The notes under the pieces are model-generated. The model saw only the letters and a list, made by a program, of their open reading frames with translations. It searched no databases and was not told where the DNA came from. Of a stretch of DNA of 64,000 nt, positions 56,102 to 62,672 are shown one piece after another. The translations under genes were made by a program, and so were the position numbers. The stretch lies in assembly GCF_002252665.1 (NCBI RefSeq), contig NZ_NQKZ01000004.1, forward strand, positions 1 to 64,000, written 5' to 3'. This DNA comes from Synechococcus sp. 8F6 (GTDB lineage Bacteria; Cyanobacteriota; Cyanobacteriia; PCC-6307; Cyanobiaceae). Numbering within the stretch: position 1 is the first letter of the stretch; each line of letters opens with the position of its first letter.

Positions 56102-57226
56102 ATGGCCCCTGATCGCTGGCGAGCAGCGCTGCAGCAGGGCTGGCCGGTCAGTCGCACCCTGCTGCTGCTGGCCGCCACCGACACGGCAGCGGTGCCGGGA
56201 ATTTCCGCCGCCGGGGCCACCCCCGAGGCCCGCCTGGGCACGGCAGCGGCCGACGCCGAGCTGCTGCTGCAGGGGCCCGGCGCTGGGCGTGTTCATGCCC
56301 TGCCGCCCCTGCCGGCTGGGGTGAGCCCAGCCTTGATCAGCCATGTGGTGCTGCGGGAGTTGGGGTTGCTGGAGCGCACCCGGGTGGTGGATCTGGGCTG
56401 TGCCATCGCCCCATCGGTGCCGCACCTGCGCCTGCCCGCGCTCGAGAGCGCCGGCCCGGCCTGCTGCCTCAGCACCGGCCGGGCCCTCGATCCGGCCAGG
56501 GTGAAGGCCCTGCTGCAGCGCGGCCGCTCCTGGGGAGAGCGCTGGAACCCCGCCGAGCCGCTGCTGCTGGCGGAGTGTGTGCCGGGGGGCACCACAACCG
56601 CTCTGGCGGTGCTGCAGGGGTTGGGGGTGGAGGCGGCCGGGCTGGTGAGCGGCAGCCTGCGCCAACCGGCCCATGGCCTCAAGGCGGCGTTGGTGCGGCG
56701 GGGCCTAGAGGCAGCCGTGGCTGGGGGTGGGGTCGTGGCTGGGGTCGGTGCCGAGCCGAGTCCCACGGCCGTGCTGGCGGCGGTGGGCGATCCGATGCAG
56801 GCGTTGGCGGCCGGTTTGGTGGCGGCGGCCGCGGCGCGGGGCACCCCCGTGCTGCTGGCCGGCGGCAGTCAGATGGCGGCGGTGCTCGCCCTGGCTCTGG
56901 CCCTGGCGGAGCCCGGACGGCGCCAGGAGTTGGTGTGCCAGGTGACACTCGCCACCACGGCCTGGGTGGCCGAGGAGCCCGGCAGCGATCTGGCCCTGCT
57001 GCTGGCGCGCATCGGGGCGCTGTGGCAGGTGCGGCCGCGGCTGGAGGTGGCGGCCTTGCGCTTCCACGGCTGCAGCAGCGCGGCCCTGCGCGACTACGAG
57101 CGCGGCTACGTCAAGGAGGGGGTGGGGGCCGGCGGCCTGGCCCTGCTGTGGGAGCTGGCTGGGCTGCCCCCCGCGGCCCTGGCCGCCGCCTGCGACCAGG
57201 CCTGCCGGCTTGAGCTCGGTGTTTAG
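56102..57226 (+). CDS. CobT-like nicotinate-nucleotide phosphoribosyltransferase family protein
   Basis: The 374-residue protein has the pattern of the cyanobacterial/archaeal CobT-like family: LLLLAATDTAAVPGISAAGA, VLRELGLLERTRVVDLGCAI, LLLAECVPGGTTTALAVLQG, AVGDPMQALAAGLVAAAAAR, GTPVLLAGGSQMAAVLALAL and CSSAALRDYERGYVKEGVGA. CobT transfers phosphoribose to the lower base in cobalamin synthesis; in picocyanobacteria the product is pseudocobalamin with adenine. The family link to CobT is known, the exact base is not. It overlaps the TTG/GTG side of the following gene region only if a longer start is used there. Confidence 0.83.
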   Translation: MAPDRWRAALQQGWPVSRTLLLLAATDTAAVPGISAAGATPEARLGTAAADAELLLQGPGAGRVHALPPLPAGVSPALISHVVLRELGLLERTRVVDLGCAIAPSVPHLRLPALESAGPACCLSTGRALDPARVKALLQRGRSWGERWNPAEPLLLAECVPGGTTTALAVLQGLGVEAAGLVSGSLRQPAHGLKAALVRRGLEAAVAGGGVVAGVGAEPSPTAVLAAVGDPMQALAAGLVAAAAARGTPVLLAGGSQMAAVLALALALAEPGRRQELVCQVTLATTAWVAEEPGSDLALLLARIGALWQVRPRLEVAALRFHGCSSAALRDYERGYVKEGVGAGGLALLWELAGLPPAALAAACDQACRLELGV

Positions 57227-57236
57227 GGTCGCTGCC

Positions 57237-58289
57237 ATGGCTCTGTTGTCTGCCCCGCTCTCCCGTCGCCGGCTGCTGCAGCTGGGGCTGGGCGCCGGCC
57301 TGCTGGCCGCCTGTCGCCCCGCTGAGGGCCCCCAGTTGCTGCTGGCTGAGGGGGAACTGCCGGCCGCCTGGCTGAAGCAACTGCCGGATCCCTGGCGCTC
57401 CCAGCCACTGGCGGACCCCGCTGCGGTGCAACAACAGCTTCAAGCGGTTGTGAAACAGGGTGTGCAACACAAAGCGCAGCCCGGAGTGCAGCCCGGTTTG
57501 GTTGCCCTCAGCGACGGCTGGGCCAGCGGTCTGGGCAGCGGTCTGGGCCCCAAGGTGCTGCAGCCGTTTGGGGCGCCGCGGCTGTGGGCCCGCTTGGCGC
57601 CCTTCAGTGCGGAGGTGGCGCGGTTGTTTGGCCCGGCCGGCACCGGCGAACTGGCCTTTCCCTGGGCCTACAGCCCTTGGGTGATCGCCCTGCGCAGCCG
57701 CCCCGACCTGCTGGCCCGGCGTCAGGAGGGCTGGGCACTGCTGCTTGATCCCAGCTTGCGGGGCCGGCTGGTGCTGCCCTCCAGCCCCCGCATCAGCCTG
57801 GAGATCGTCAAAGGCGATTTCGCCCAGCTGGAGCGATTGCGGGCCCAGGCCCTGGCCTACGACGAGCGCGATGGTCTCAACCTGCTGCTGAGCGGCAAGG
57901 CCGACGCGGCGGTGCTGCCCCTGCAGCGCCTGATCCCCCTGCAGCGCCGCGATCAGCGCCTGGCGGTGATCTGGCCGGAGTCGGGGGCGCCGCTCAGCTG
58001 GCAGCTGTTGCTGCGGCCGGCGGCGAGCCCACCCCAGCAGCCCCCTTTGGAGTGGCTGGGGGCCGTGCTGGAGCCGCCCCTGCTGGAGCAACTGCTGGCC
58101 CGGGGTTGGGTGCCGCCCCTGCCCCAGGCCGAGCTGGCGCCGGCGGCTCGGCGCTTTCCGGCGGCGATGGCCGCGCTGCTTCTGCCCGGCGATGCCCTGC
58201 TGCAGCGCTGCTGGAGTCTGCCGCCGCTCAGCCTGGCCCAGCAGCTCGCCCAGCAGAACCTCTGGGATGCGGCCGCGCCCAGATCCTGA
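57237..58289 (+). CDS. periplasmic solute-binding lipoprotein
   Basis: The 350-residue protein has a twin-arginine-like start with a lipobox (SRRRLLQLGLGAGLLAACRP; Cys near residue 26) and a type 2 periplasmic binding fold (FAWPWAYSPW-like FPWAYSPWVIALRSRPDLLA, DERDGLNLLLSGKADAAVLP). It resembles iron or polyamine-binding proteins of ABC importers, but the usual ligand residues cannot be assigned, and no permease lies near. Residues about 72-78 are encoded by a dispersed repeat (57450-57468). It reads after the CobT-like gene and converges with an aldo/keto reductase gene, leaving 3 bases. Confidence 0.75.
   Translation: MALLSAPLSRRRLLQLGLGAGLLAACRPAEGPQLLLAEGELPAAWLKQLPDPWRSQPLADPAAVQQQLQAVVKQGVQHKAQPGVQPGLVALSDGWASGLGSGLGPKVLQPFGAPRLWARLAPFSAEVARLFGPAGTGELAFPWAYSPWVIALRSRPDLLARRQEGWALLLDPSLRGRLVLPSSPRISLEIVKGDFAQLERLRAQALAYDERDGLNLLLSGKADAAVLPLQRLIPLQRRDQRLAVIWPESGAPLSWQLLLRPAASPPQQPPLEWLGAVLEPPLLEQLLARGWVPPLPQAELAPAARRFPAAMAALLLPGDALLQRCWSLPPLSLAQQLAQQNLWDAAAPRS
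57450..57468. repeat. dispersed repeat, copy in the solute-binding protein gene (19 nt)
   Basis: GTGAAAC, centre AGGGT, GTGCAAC. The flanks extend the pairing (TTGTG on the left, CACAA on the right). It is read in frame and contributes residues KQGVQHK to an otherwise non-conserved stretch. The reverse complement aligns well with the 48930-48958 copy (TTGCACA-N-C-N-TGTT then ACAA). Confidence 0.6.
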
Positions 58290-58292
58290 GAC

Positions 58293-59432
58293 TCAGCCCC
58301 AGAGCCGCCGCCTCGGTGCGGCGGCCAGGCGCCGGTGGGTGTCGGCCAGCAGCGCGGGGATGGGCAGCTGGTGGGGGCAGCGGGGCAGGCAGGCGCCGCA
58401 GCTTTGGCAGGCCTCGGCATTGCGCTCCTCCCACCAGTGGCCGGCGCGGCCGATCAGGTTGTAGCGCTCGCCCGCGAACACCTCCATGCCGTGGCCGACT
58501 GCCAGGTTGCGCAGGCGCAGCAGCTCGGGGATCGGCACGCCATTGGGGCAGGGCAGGCAGGCGCGGCACTGGCCGCAGCGCTCGGCCCCCAGGCGCTCCC
58601 GGCCCGCGGCACTCAGGCGCTCCAGGGCTGCGAGTTGCGCGGCACTCAGCCAGGGCGAGGGCCCTTGAATGGCAGTGGCCCAGGCCAGATCGCCCGGCTG
58701 CTCGGCCCCCAGGCTCAGGGTGGAGACCCCCTCATCCAACAGAAAGCGGTAGGCCAGCTCGAGGGGGTGAAACGGGGCGCAGTCGGCCAGCAGCTCCGGC
58801 GGCGGGTCGTAGAGGCGGCCCCCTTTGTCGGCCGGGGAGATGGCCAGCACGCCGATGCCGCCGGCCAGGGCGGTGCGGGCCAGGGGCAGGCGGGTTTGGT
58901 CGAAGAGGTGCAGGTGCAGGCTGCACACCCGGAAAGCCCCGGAGGCGAGGGCGGCCTCGATCAGCTCGGGGCTGCCGTGGCTGCTGAAGCCCACCTGGCC
59001 CACCAGCCCTTCGCCGCGGGCCCAGGCCAGCAGGTCGCCGCCGGGGCCGTGCAGGGCCCACTCCAGGTGCTCCGGCGTGTTGAGGCCGTGGACGGCCAGG
59101 GTGGTGAGCTGCGCCACGCCGAGGCGCGCCAGGATCGCCCGCAGCTGCTGCTGGGCGGTGGCGAGGTCCGAGACTGGCAGGAGCTTGCTGGTGATCCGCC
59201 AGCCGCCCTCCGGGGCCAGGCCCTCTGCGGCCAGGGCGGCGAGGGCCTGGCCCAGGAAGCTTTCGGCGGGGCCGTAGGCGGGGGCTGTTTCCAGGTGGTT
59301 GATGCCGGCGGCCAGGGCGGCGCGCAGCACGGCCTCCATCTGCGCCGGGCTGCCCAGGGCCCGCATCGTGCCAAGGCTGAAGGGGGACACCGGAGGGCCA
59401 TCGCCGAAGGGGCGCAGGGCCGGGGCTGTCAT
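58293..59432 (-). CDS. aldo/keto reductase with C-terminal 4Fe-4S ferredoxin-like domain
   Basis: Residues 1-290 form an AKR barrel (FSLGTMRALGSPAQMEAVLR; AGINHLETAPAYGPAESFLG; QVGFSSHGSPELIEAALASG), though the usual catalytic Tyr/Lys/His set is only partly visible (Tyr in ETAPAYG, Lys in TSKLLPV). The end has two cysteine groups (ERCGQCRACLPCPNGVPIPE and CQSCGACLPRCPHQLPIPAL) that should bind 4Fe-4S clusters. Proteins of this design occur in many bacteria, often called YhdN or oxidoreductases of unknown substrate. It starts four bases inside the DUF151 gene (ATGA). Confidence 0.88.
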   Translation of the reverse strand: MTAPALRPFGDGPPVSPFSLGTMRALGSPAQMEAVLRAALAAGINHLETAPAYGPAESFLGQALAALAAEGLAPEGGWRITSKLLPVSDLATAQQQLRAILARLGVAQLTTLAVHGLNTPEHLEWALHGPGGDLLAWARGEGLVGQVGFSSHGSPELIEAALASGAFRVCSLHLHLFDQTRLPLARTALAGGIGVLAISPADKGGRLYDPPPELLADCAPFHPLELAYRFLLDEGVSTLSLGAEQPGDLAWATAIQGPSPWLSAAQLAALERLSAAGRERLGAERCGQCRACLPCPNGVPIPELLRLRNLAVGHGMEVFAGERYNLIGRAGHWWEERNAEACQSCGACLPRCPHQLPIPALLADTHRRLAAAPRRRLWG

Positions 59433-60040
59433 GGCGCGGGTGTGTCCGGCGGCTCGGTCTCTGGGTGGGCTTGCTTGAGGTGGCGCACCAGGTCGGCGGG
59501 GCTGGTGCTGTCCAGGAAGCGGCGGAAATTGTCCTGGTCTTCTGCATCGGCCTCCGCGTCCACCGGGATCGAGGCATCGGCCACCACCTCCTCCAGCATC
59601 CAGATCGGGCTGCCGGTGCGCAGGGCCAGGGCGATCGCGTCGCTGGGGCGGGCATCGAGTTCGAGGCCAGCCGGGGCCTGCACGGCCGCCTCGGCTGTTT
59701 GGGCTTCGGCTGCCTGGGTTTCGGCTGCTTGAGCGTCGAGATTGGCGTGCTCAGGCTCGGCGGGGCTCAGTTTCAGCACGGCGCGGAAGGTGCTGTCTTC
59801 GATCGTGTGGATCACCACCCGGTCGAGCTGCAGCCCCCCCGCGTCGATCAGGGAGGCCATCAGGTCGTGGCTGAGGGGCCGCGGCGGCGCCTCGTCGCTG
59901 AGGCCGGCCAGGATGTTTTGGGCCTGGGCCTGGTCGATCCAGATCGGCACCTGGCGCCGGCCCGCGGGATCGCGCAGCAACACAATCGGACTGCGGCTGG
60001 CCGCATCCAGGGCAATTCCGGCAACGCGCATCTCGACCAT
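59429..60040 (-). CDS. DUF151 (bifunctional nuclease) family protein
   Basis: The 203-residue protein has the DUF151 pattern: VEMRVAGIALDAASRSPIVL, VPIWIDQAQAQNILAGLSDE, VVIHTIEDSTFRAVLKLS and the conserved ELDARPSDAIALALRTGSPI, WMLEEVVADASIPVD. Between the last two blocks lies a low-complexity insert rich in Ala, Glu, Gln and Thr (AAETQAAEAQTAEAAVQA). Members act as nucleases in plants, but bacterial roles are unclear. It is expressed with the AKR gene, divergent from ribE. Confidence 0.87.
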   Translation of the reverse strand: MVEMRVAGIALDAASRSPIVLLRDPAGRRQVPIWIDQAQAQNILAGLSDEAPPRPLSHDLMASLIDAGGLQLDRVVIHTIEDSTFRAVLKLSPAEPEHANLDAQAAETQAAEAQTAEAAVQAPAGLELDARPSDAIALALRTGSPIWMLEEVVADASIPVDAEADAEDQDNFRRFLDSTSPADLVRHLKQAHPETEPPDTPAP

Positions 60041-60104
60041 GGCTTGCCTGGTCCACCCTTTGCACGATTATGGCCAGATTGGTTCGCCCTGGGCTTGATA
60101 GCGG

Positions 60105-60851
60105 ATGTTTACCGGGCTGGTGCAGGCAATCGGTGCAATCCGGCGCAGTTCCAAGGGGGTGCAGGTGCAGTGGCATCCGCCGGCGGGTGCGGCTTGGGGG
60201 CCAGCCCAGCTGGCCCTGGGCGACAGCGTGGCGGTGGATGGGGTGTGTCTCACCGTGGCCGAGCGCCTGGCCGATGGGTTTCGTGCGGACGTGAGCGAAG
60301 AGACGCTTGGACGCACCACCCTGGCGGCCAAGGCGGACCGGGGCGGGGCGGTGAATCTGGAGCCGGCCCTGCGGCTGGCGGATCGCCTCGGTGGCCACTT
60401 GGTGAGCGGCCATGTGGACGGGTTGGGGGTGGTGCGGGCGATTGCGCGTCAGCCGGCCTCCTGGCGCCTCGAGCTGGCCTGGAACGACCCCGCCTACGGC
60501 CGCTACATCTGCGAAAAGGCCAGCGTGGCGGTTGATGGCATCAGCCTCACCGTGGCGGGTTGCGACGCGGATGGCGGGGGCTTCTGGATCGCTGTGATCC
60601 CCCACACCTGGGCCAGCACGACCCTCGCCCAGCTGGCCGTCGGCCATGGGGTGAATCTGGAGGCCGATCTGCTGGCCAAGTACACCGAGCGGTTGCTGGC
60701 GGGCCGAGGAGGGGGGGGCGGGGACTCCTGGAATGGCGATTTGGGTTTGTTGAACAAAACGTTCAACGGAGCTGAACAGAGAAACAACGAGCAGGGGAGC
60801 TCCGGAGCTGGCGTCGATGCCGCCTGGTTGGCTGATCACGGCTGGGTCTGA
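60105..60851 (+). CDS. ribE: riboflavin synthase alpha chain
   Basis: RibE dismutates two lumazines to riboflavin. Two lumazine-binding repeats are visible: MFTGLVQAIGAIRRSSKGVQ to LGDSVAVDGVCLTVAERLAD, and LGGHLVSGHVDGLGVVRAIA to KASVAVDGISLTVAGCDADG, plus HTWASTTLAQLAVGHGVNLE and DLLAKYTERLLAG. The usual end AWLADHGWV-like sequence is present, but some 30 extra residues separate it from LLAG: a Gly run and a stretch (LGLLNKTFNGAEQRNN) encoded by a dispersed repeat at 60744-60769. The enzyme core is intact, so activity is expected. Confidence 0.94.
   Translation: MFTGLVQAIGAIRRSSKGVQVQWHPPAGAAWGPAQLALGDSVAVDGVCLTVAERLADGFRADVSEETLGRTTLAAKADRGGAVNLEPALRLADRLGGHLVSGHVDGLGVVRAIARQPASWRLELAWNDPAYGRYICEKASVAVDGISLTVAGCDADGGGFWIAVIPHTWASTTLAQLAVGHGVNLEADLLAKYTERLLAGRGGGGGDSWNGDLGLLNKTFNGAEQRNNEQGSSGAGVDAAWLADHGWV
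60744..60769. repeat. dispersed inverted repeat, copy in ribE (26 nt)
   Basis: The inner part is a perfect 7-base palindrome pair, GTTGAAC and GTTCAAC, around the centre AAAAC; the left flank GGTTT extends the match to the copy at 48930-48958. It is read in frame as LGLLNKTFNG near the C-terminus of RibE, in a region that standard riboflavin synthases lack. Confidence 0.75.
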
Positions 60852-60912
60852 GCCGCGTGTGGCCAGGGCCGCCCACCGTGATTACGGTCCGAGTGATATC
60901 GATGGAACACTG

Positions 60913-61488
60913 ATGGGTTCAAGTCTGTTGTCCCCCAATGGCGCGGGACTCAAAGCCTTCACCCTGTTTGAGGGGGTGTTGATGCTGGTGCTGGGGGTGC
61001 TGGCTCTGATCTTTCCGGTGGTGGCCTCAGCCTGGATCACCGTGATCGTGGCGGTTGCCTTTCTGGTGGGCGGCATCGTGGGTTGGGTGAGCAATCTGGC
61101 CCGCTCCCGTCAGTTGGGCCGCTGGTATTGCTTTTGGCGCCTGGTGATCTCCACCCTGTTCATCGTCGTGGGGGCCTGGATGATTCAGCAGTTCCGCGGC
61201 GGGCCGCTGGAGGGTGGTGTTGTGGTGGCCAGCCTGGCCTTCGCCATCGGCCTCGTCTTCATCCTGGAGGGCGTGGTGTCGGTGCTGGTGTCGCTTGGCC
61301 ACACCCAGGTGAGGGGTTGGGGTTGGGGCCTGCTCAATGGCATCGTCACCCTGATCCTGGGCGTGCTGATTGTGACCATGCAGGGCTGGGGCCTGCTGTG
61401 GGTGATCGGTGTGCTGGTGGGCATCAGCTTCCTATTCAGCGGCATCGACCTGCTGGCCTTCAGCTCCAGCTTTCATGGCGACGACTGA
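60913..61488 (+). CDS. HdeD/DUF308 family membrane protein
   Basis: The 191-residue protein has three pairs of helices typical of DUF308: LFEGVLMLVLGVLALIFPVV, WITVIVAVAFLVGGIVGWVS; FWRLVISTLFIVVGAWMIQQ, VVVASLAFAIGLVFILEGVV; WGLLNGIVTLILGVLIVTMQ, LWVIGVLVGISFLFSGIDL. E. coli HdeD functions in acid resistance; here the role is unknown. Start at ATG 60913. The stop lies inside the first unit of a 16-base tandem repeat. Confidence 0.85.
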   Translation: MGSSLLSPNGAGLKAFTLFEGVLMLVLGVLALIFPVVASAWITVIVAVAFLVGGIVGWVSNLARSRQLGRWYCFWRLVISTLFIVVGAWMIQQFRGGPLEGGVVVASLAFAIGLVFILEGVVSVLVSLGHTQVRGWGWGLLNGIVTLILGVLIVTMQGWGLLWVIGVLVGISFLFSGIDLLAFSSSFHGDD

Positions 61489-61526
61489 ATAGGGGCGAGG
61501 ACTGAAGAGCGCGACGACTGAAGAGC
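61478..61526. repeat. 16-base tandem repeat, three units, across the stop of the HdeD-like gene
   Basis: Units are GCGACGACTGAATAGG (plus one G), GCGAGGACTGAAGAGC and GCGACGACTGAAGAGC. Each contains ACTGA, so each carries a TGA; the first is the true stop of the HdeD-like gene. It looks like recent local duplication in the convergent gap before cyAbrB. No hairpin or T-run is obvious. Confidence 0.75.
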
Positions 61527-61538
61527 GGCGGGCCTGGC

Positions 61539-61940
61539 CTACTCCTCCAGGGGCAGCAGCCAGATGGAGCCGGTTTCCTGGTGAATTTCGATGCGGAATT
61601 CCTGGCCCGGCTCTAGCCCCAGTCGCCGGGTGTAGGCGTGGCCGATCAGCAGGTTGCCGTTGCCGTGCACCCGCGTGCGGAACTCTGCCTGCATCCCCTT
61701 GCCCTGACCGCTGGAGCGACTAGCGCTGGTCCTGCCGCCACCGTTGTTGGGCATGGAATAGCCCTTCGCCGCCACCAGGGCCCGGTAGAAACTCTTTTTG
61801 AGCACTCGACCGCTAGGGCCCACGTAGCCACATGCCCGGGCAATCTCATCTTCGGGGCGGTTGCTCAGGGCCCGGGCCCGATCGAGCAGCGCCTTCCCCT
61901 CCAGCATTTCGGGGGGACCGTCGTCCGTCCTGCCAGCCAT
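61539..61940 (-). CDS. cyAbrB-type transcription regulator
   Basis: The 133-residue protein has the cyanobacterial AbrB pattern: LEGKALLDRARALSNRPEDE, IARACGYVGPSGRVLKKSFY, RALVAAKGY in the N-terminal part, and a C-terminal AbrB-like strand set (FRTRVHGNGNLLIGHAYTRR, LGLEPGQEFRIEIHQETGSI). CyAbrB proteins regulate carbon and nitrogen genes. ATG 61938-61940 is chosen; upstream in-frame DNA is poor. It follows ctaE on the same strand by 105 bases, so it may share its transcript. Confidence 0.87.
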   Translation of the reverse strand: MAGRTDDGPPEMLEGKALLDRARALSNRPEDEIARACGYVGPSGRVLKKSFYRALVAAKGYSMPNNGGGRTSASRSSGQGKGMQAEFRTRVHGNGNLLIGHAYTRRLGLEPGQEFRIEIHQETGSIWLLPLEE

Positions 61941-62045
61941 GGGTGTTGCCTGCCCTCGACAGAGTGATGGGTCGATTGTGCCGAGTGTGCTTCCAATTCG
62001 CCAACGCTGCCAGCGCTTGAACACCATCCCAGCGCCTGAAGACGA

Positions 62046-62672
62046 TCAGAGCAGATAAAGAATCCCGTATAGCACTACCCAGATGCCGTCCACAAAGTGC
62101 CAGTAGAGCTCGGCCGCTTCCAGGCCGAAGTGATCGCTGGCGGTGTTGCGGCCGCCCTGGCGGGTTTGCAGGGCCACGATGGCAATGCAGATCACGCCAA
62201 GGGTGACGTGCAGGCCATGGAAGCCGGTGAGGGCATAGAAGGTGCTGGCGAACAGGTTGTCGGTGAGGCCGAAGGGCAGGTTGAAGTATTCGACCATCTG
62301 CCCGGCCAGGAAGATTGCACCCAGCCCGCCGGTGATCGCCAGCCAGAGGCGGCTGGCAGCGAGGTTGCCACCGCGGCATTCCTTGCCGGCCCGGTGGAAG
62401 GTGAAGCTGCTGATGATCAGGACAACGGTGTTGATTGTGGGGAGCAGTAGTTCGAGTTCGTAGGTGCTGCCCTCCTGGAGGGGATTGACGGCCCGGAAGG
62501 TGAGGTAGGCGGCGAAGAAGCCCGCGAAGGTCATGCCGTCGGCCACCAGGAAGGTGGCCAGGCCAAACAGACGGAAGTCGCCATGGCCCTCAGTGGCGTG
62601 ATCGGCTGCGTGGTCTGTGGCTTGGTCGGCTGCGAGGCTGCCGGGATCCTGCAGGGGGGCGGTGCTGGTCAT
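62046..62672 (-). CDS. ctaE: cytochrome c oxidase subunit III
   Basis: The 208-residue protein has an N-terminal His/Asp/Ala-rich region (ADQATDHAADHATEGHGDF) and five helices with RLFGLATFLVADGMTFAGFF, SFTFHRAGKECRGG, YALTGFHGLHVTLGVICIAI and AELYWHFVDGIWVVLYGILY, the last typical of COX3. The start overlaps the ctaD stop by four bases (ATGA). The subunit shapes the oxygen channel of the terminal oxidase. The His-rich start is a possible metal-binding region. Confidence 0.95.
   Translation of the reverse strand: MTSTAPLQDPGSLAADQATDHAADHATEGHGDFRLFGLATFLVADGMTFAGFFAAYLTFRAVNPLQEGSTYELELLLPTINTVVLIISSFTFHRAGKECRGGNLAASRLWLAITGGLGAIFLAGQMVEYFNLPFGLTDNLFASTFYALTGFHGLHVTLGVICIAIVALQTRQGGRNTASDHFGLEAAELYWHFVDGIWVVLYGILYLL

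Noticed and set aside
60744-60769. LexA or NtcA operator
   Set aside because: GAAC-N5-GTTC is close to LexA-type sites (GAAC-N4-GTTC or GTAC-N4-GTWC), but the spacing is off by one, the site lies near the 3' end of a gene, and several sister copies are inside coding DNA.
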